In this document: piece after piece, positions 5,070-6,785 of the stretch
Layout of the letters: each line of letters begins with the position of its first letter
Numbering within the stretch: position 1 is the first letter of the stretch
Assembly: GCA_017861475.1 (NCBI GenBank)
Contig: JAGFXV010000079.1
Span: 1 to 6,785 of the forward strand
Direction: 5' to 3'
Length of the DNA: 6,785 nt
Source: Bacillota bacterium
Lineage (GTDB): Bacteria; Bacillota; Syntrophomonadia; Syntrophomonadales; Syntrophomonadaceae
The notes under the pieces: model-generated
The model's database searches: none
The model's input: the letters and a program-made list of their open reading frames with translations, nothing else
Told to the model about the DNA's origin: nothing
Translations under genes and position numbers: made by a program

Positions 5070-5840
5070 CTAATCTTTGATCCGGTAAACTTTTCGGGCA
5101 TTTAAATTGGTTAGATAAGCAATTTCATCAATACTTTTGCTTCTCAGTTCGGCCAATTTTGCAGCTACATATTTTACATTGGCTGGTTCATTTAATTTGC
5201 CTCTGAATGGTTCCGGAGACAAATACGGACAATCGGTCTCAACGAGGATTTTGTCCAATGGTATTTTGGCGGCAACCTCATGGGCCTTGTTGGCATTCTT
5301 AAAGGTTAGAGGCCCGGCAAATGAAATATAAAATCCCAATTTAATAAGTTCATTTGCCATTGGCAGGGCACCGGAATAACAATGCATGATGCCCTGGTTT
5401 TTGCCGGCTTTTTCAGCTTTAATGATCTCCATGACTTCCTGGTGAGCATCCCGGTCATGGATCACGATCGGTTTACCGATTTCCTGCGCCATTTTGATCT
5501 GCTCACGAAAGGCCTGCCGCTGAATATCGCGCGGCGACAAATCCCGGTAAAAATCAAGTCCGATTTCGCCAATGGCCACCACTCTCTGATCGCGTGCCAT
5601 AGCAAATATCTTTTCCTTTACATCAGGATTAAGACTTTGGGCGTCGTGAGGGTGGATGCCTACCACGGCATGAACCTGCCGATATTTACGGGCCAATAAT
5701 AACGCTTCCTGGGAGGAGGCCAGATCATATCCAACGCAGATTATTTTTTCCAATCCCGCATCTTGAGCACGGGTCAAAACTTTCTCCAGATCTCTTTTTA
5801 AATCTTCATCCTGTAAATGAGCATGTGTATCTATTAACAT
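5070..5840 (-). CDS. tatD: TatD family metal-dependent hydrolase
   Basis: A 256-residue cytoplasmic TIM-barrel hydrolase, the length of B. subtilis YabD (255). TatD enzymes are metal-dependent deoxyribonucleases, reported to act as 3'-5' exonucleases and in DNA repair or fragmentation. The metal ligands are in place: H6 and H8 (DTHAHL), E92 (GEIGLDFYRD, 91-100), H128 (VIHDRDA), H153 (MHCYSG) and D203 (VETDCPYLSPEP, 200-211). The frame can be opened at a TTG at 5861, but the ATG at 5840 is preferred: it begins MLIDTHAHL as in the family and has GGGAG six bases upstream. It follows metG by 68 bases with no terminator between, so co-transcription is likely, as in B. subtilis metS-yabD. It ends at a strong terminator. 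Confidence 0.96.
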   Translation of the reverse strand: MLIDTHAHLQDEDLKRDLEKVLTRAQDAGLEKIICVGYDLASSQEALLLARKYRQVHAVVGIHPHDAQSLNPDVKEKIFAMARDQRVVAIGEIGLDFYRDLSPRDIQRQAFREQIKMAQEIGKPIVIHDRDAHQEVMEIIKAEKAGKNQGIMHCYSGALPMANELIKLGFYISFAGPLTFKNANKAHEVAAKIPLDKILVETDCPYLSPEPFRGKLNEPANVKYVAAKLAELRSKSIDEIAYLTNLNARKVYRIKD

Positions 5841-5851
5841 TATTTCTCCCT

Positions 5852-5866
5852 GTTGATTCAATCAAC
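5852..5866. repeat. Perfect inverted repeat in the metG-tatD gap
   Basis: Seven bases on each side of a single central base (gttgatt, c, aatcaac), ending one base before the Shine-Dalgarno of tatD. In RNA it could form a small hairpin with its last base pairs open at the loop. It may modulate tatD translation or be an operator. The near-perfect symmetry is the only evidence. Confidence 0.4.
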
Positions 5867-5908
5867 CGCTGCCGTCATTATTCATTCGTCAGCACGTGTT
5901 TACTACTG

Positions 5909-6785
5909 TTATTTGACACGATTGCCGGAAGGCAGGTCGGATTGCAGCATCAATACTTCCAGGTTCTGATGACCTTCATCGGAAGCGGCCAGGATCATGC
6001 CCTCGGACATTACGCCTCTTAATTTGCTAGGTTTAAGATTGGCTACCAGTACTACCTTCTTGCCGATCAGTGCTTCCGGGGTATAGTGCTGGGCTATTCC
6101 TGACACGACGGTACGTTCTTCTTCTCCGACTTTGAGTTTAAGAATGAGCAGTTTGTCTGCTTTCTCCATCTTTTCACAGCCAATGACTTCCGCTACACGC
6201 AGGTCCATCTTGGCAAATTCCTCAATCGTTATATAAGTTTTTTCTTCTTTTACTTCCGCAGCCGGAGCAGTTTTTTCTTCTTTAACAGGCTCGACCGGGG
6301 CTTTGTTTTCTTCCACTTCATTCTCCTCCAATGTTTTGATATCGATCCGCGGAAACAAAGATTCACCTTTGCTTACTTTTGCTCCAACCGGGGTCATTCC
6401 CCAAACCCCGCCATCTTCCCATGTTAGAGTTTTTTCCGGATCGAAGATATTCAACTGCCGATTGGACCGTTCAATAAGTGTGGGCATGGCAGGTGCCGTA
6501 AGCACCAGAGCGATACGGATGGTTTCAACCAAATTGTACATGACCGTAGCCAAACGTTTTTTGTCTGCTTCTTCTTTAGCCAGTTTCCATGGTTCCGTTT
6601 CGTCAATATATTTATTGGCCCGGGAAACCAGGCGCGAAACGGCGATGAGATAACCTGAGAAATCAAGTTTATCCAGTTTTTCTGTCGCTTCCCTGAACAC
6701 CGTGCTGGCCATCTGCTGCAGTTCTTCATCGAAAGTACCTATCTCATCCGCCGCCGGGATAACACCGTCAAAATATTTTATGATA
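5909..6785 (-). CDS. metG: Methionyl-tRNA synthetase, C-terminal part (partial)
   Basis: The frame is open to the right edge; the last 291 residues are visible and roughly 350 N-terminal residues, including the catalytic HIGH/KMSKS region, lie outside. MetRS charges tRNA-Met with methionine for translation. The first 20 or so residues contain KYFDGVIP, typical of the link from the catalytic core to the helical anticodon-binding domain. That domain follows, with an NKYIDETEPWKLAKE motif. A Glu/Lys/Pro/Ala-rich linker lies at about 155-185 of the visible part. The final 105 residues are a Trbp111/EMAPII-type OB-fold tRNA-binding domain (KMDLRVAEVIGCEKMEKADK, then GEEERTVVSGI, and LKPSKLRGVMSEGMILAAS), which promotes dimerisation and tRNA affinity in long-form bacterial MetRS. 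The stop is TAA. It is the first gene of the probable metG-tatD unit. Confidence 0.97.
   Translation of the reverse strand, partial: IIKYFDGVIPAADEIGTFDEELQQMASTVFREATEKLDKLDFSGYLIAVSRLVSRANKYIDETEPWKLAKEEADKKRLATVMYNLVETIRIALVLTAPAMPTLIERSNRQLNIFDPEKTLTWEDGGVWGMTPVGAKVSKGESLFPRIDIKTLEENEVEENKAPVEPVKEEKTAPAAEVKEEKTYITIEEFAKMDLRVAEVIGCEKMEKADKLLILKLKVGEEERTVVSGIAQHYTPEALIGKKVVLVANLKPSKLRGVMSEGMILAASDEGHQNLEVLMLQSDLPSGNRVK

Noticed and set aside
5382..5699. A 105-codon plus-strand open frame
   Set aside because: It is antisense to tatD, which has all its metal ligands in frame.

Overview
The window looks like a chromosomal segment from an endospore-forming Firmicute, with every recognisable gene on the minus strand. 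It should therefore be read from high to low coordinates. The order is metG (3' part), tatD, a G5/3D cell-wall protein, a YhcN/YlaJ lipoprotein, rsmA (ksgA), veg, and two related proteins with a SPOCS-like domain. This is a rearranged form of the Bacillus subtilis metS-yabD-yabE-rnmV-ksgA-yabG-veg region. The spore lipoprotein, Veg, the 3D protein and the SPOCS-like genes point to a sporulating Clostridia or Negativicutes member of moderate GC. I cannot fix the genus from sequence alone.

Right part (6785-5009): the last 291 residues of methionyl-tRNA synthetase, including its C-terminal Trbp111-type tRNA-binding domain. TatD metal-dependent hydrolase follows after 68 bases and ends in a strong terminator. 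A noncoding stretch of about 350 bases (5069-4717) comes next. It holds the tatD terminator, a possible ten-codon mini-ORF, a good sigma-A-like promoter, a palindrome and a small hairpin just before the ribosome binding site of the 3D gene.

Middle (4716-2868): the G5/3D protein is an anchored or exported YabE-like cell-wall protein with its own terminator. The YhcN-type lipoprotein follows, with an unusual Ser/Thr/Lys-rich insert and two consecutive hairpins after its stop, the second a normal terminator. rnmV (ribonuclease M5), which lies between yabE and ksgA in B. subtilis, is absent; the lipoprotein gene occupies its place.

Left part (2799-1): rsmA is followed by veg. Veg has a well-formed sigma-A promoter (TTGACT, 17 bases, TATTAT) overlapping the gap after rsmA, and a strong terminator. 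yabG is missing between rsmA and veg, and no sspF follows veg. Instead there are two paralogues: a complete 262-residue protein with a SPOCS-like domain plus a coiled coil, then a partial protein with the same core domain. Upstream of each is a promoter-like sequence resembling mother-cell sporulation sigma factors (sigma-E-like and sigma-K-like). With the YhcN lipoprotein they suggest a spore-envelope role, but this is inference.

I found no RNA genes, CRISPR arrays, insertion sequences or prophage signs, and no convincing plus-strand gene. The most interesting part is the paired SPOCS-like genes and their different promoter-like signals.
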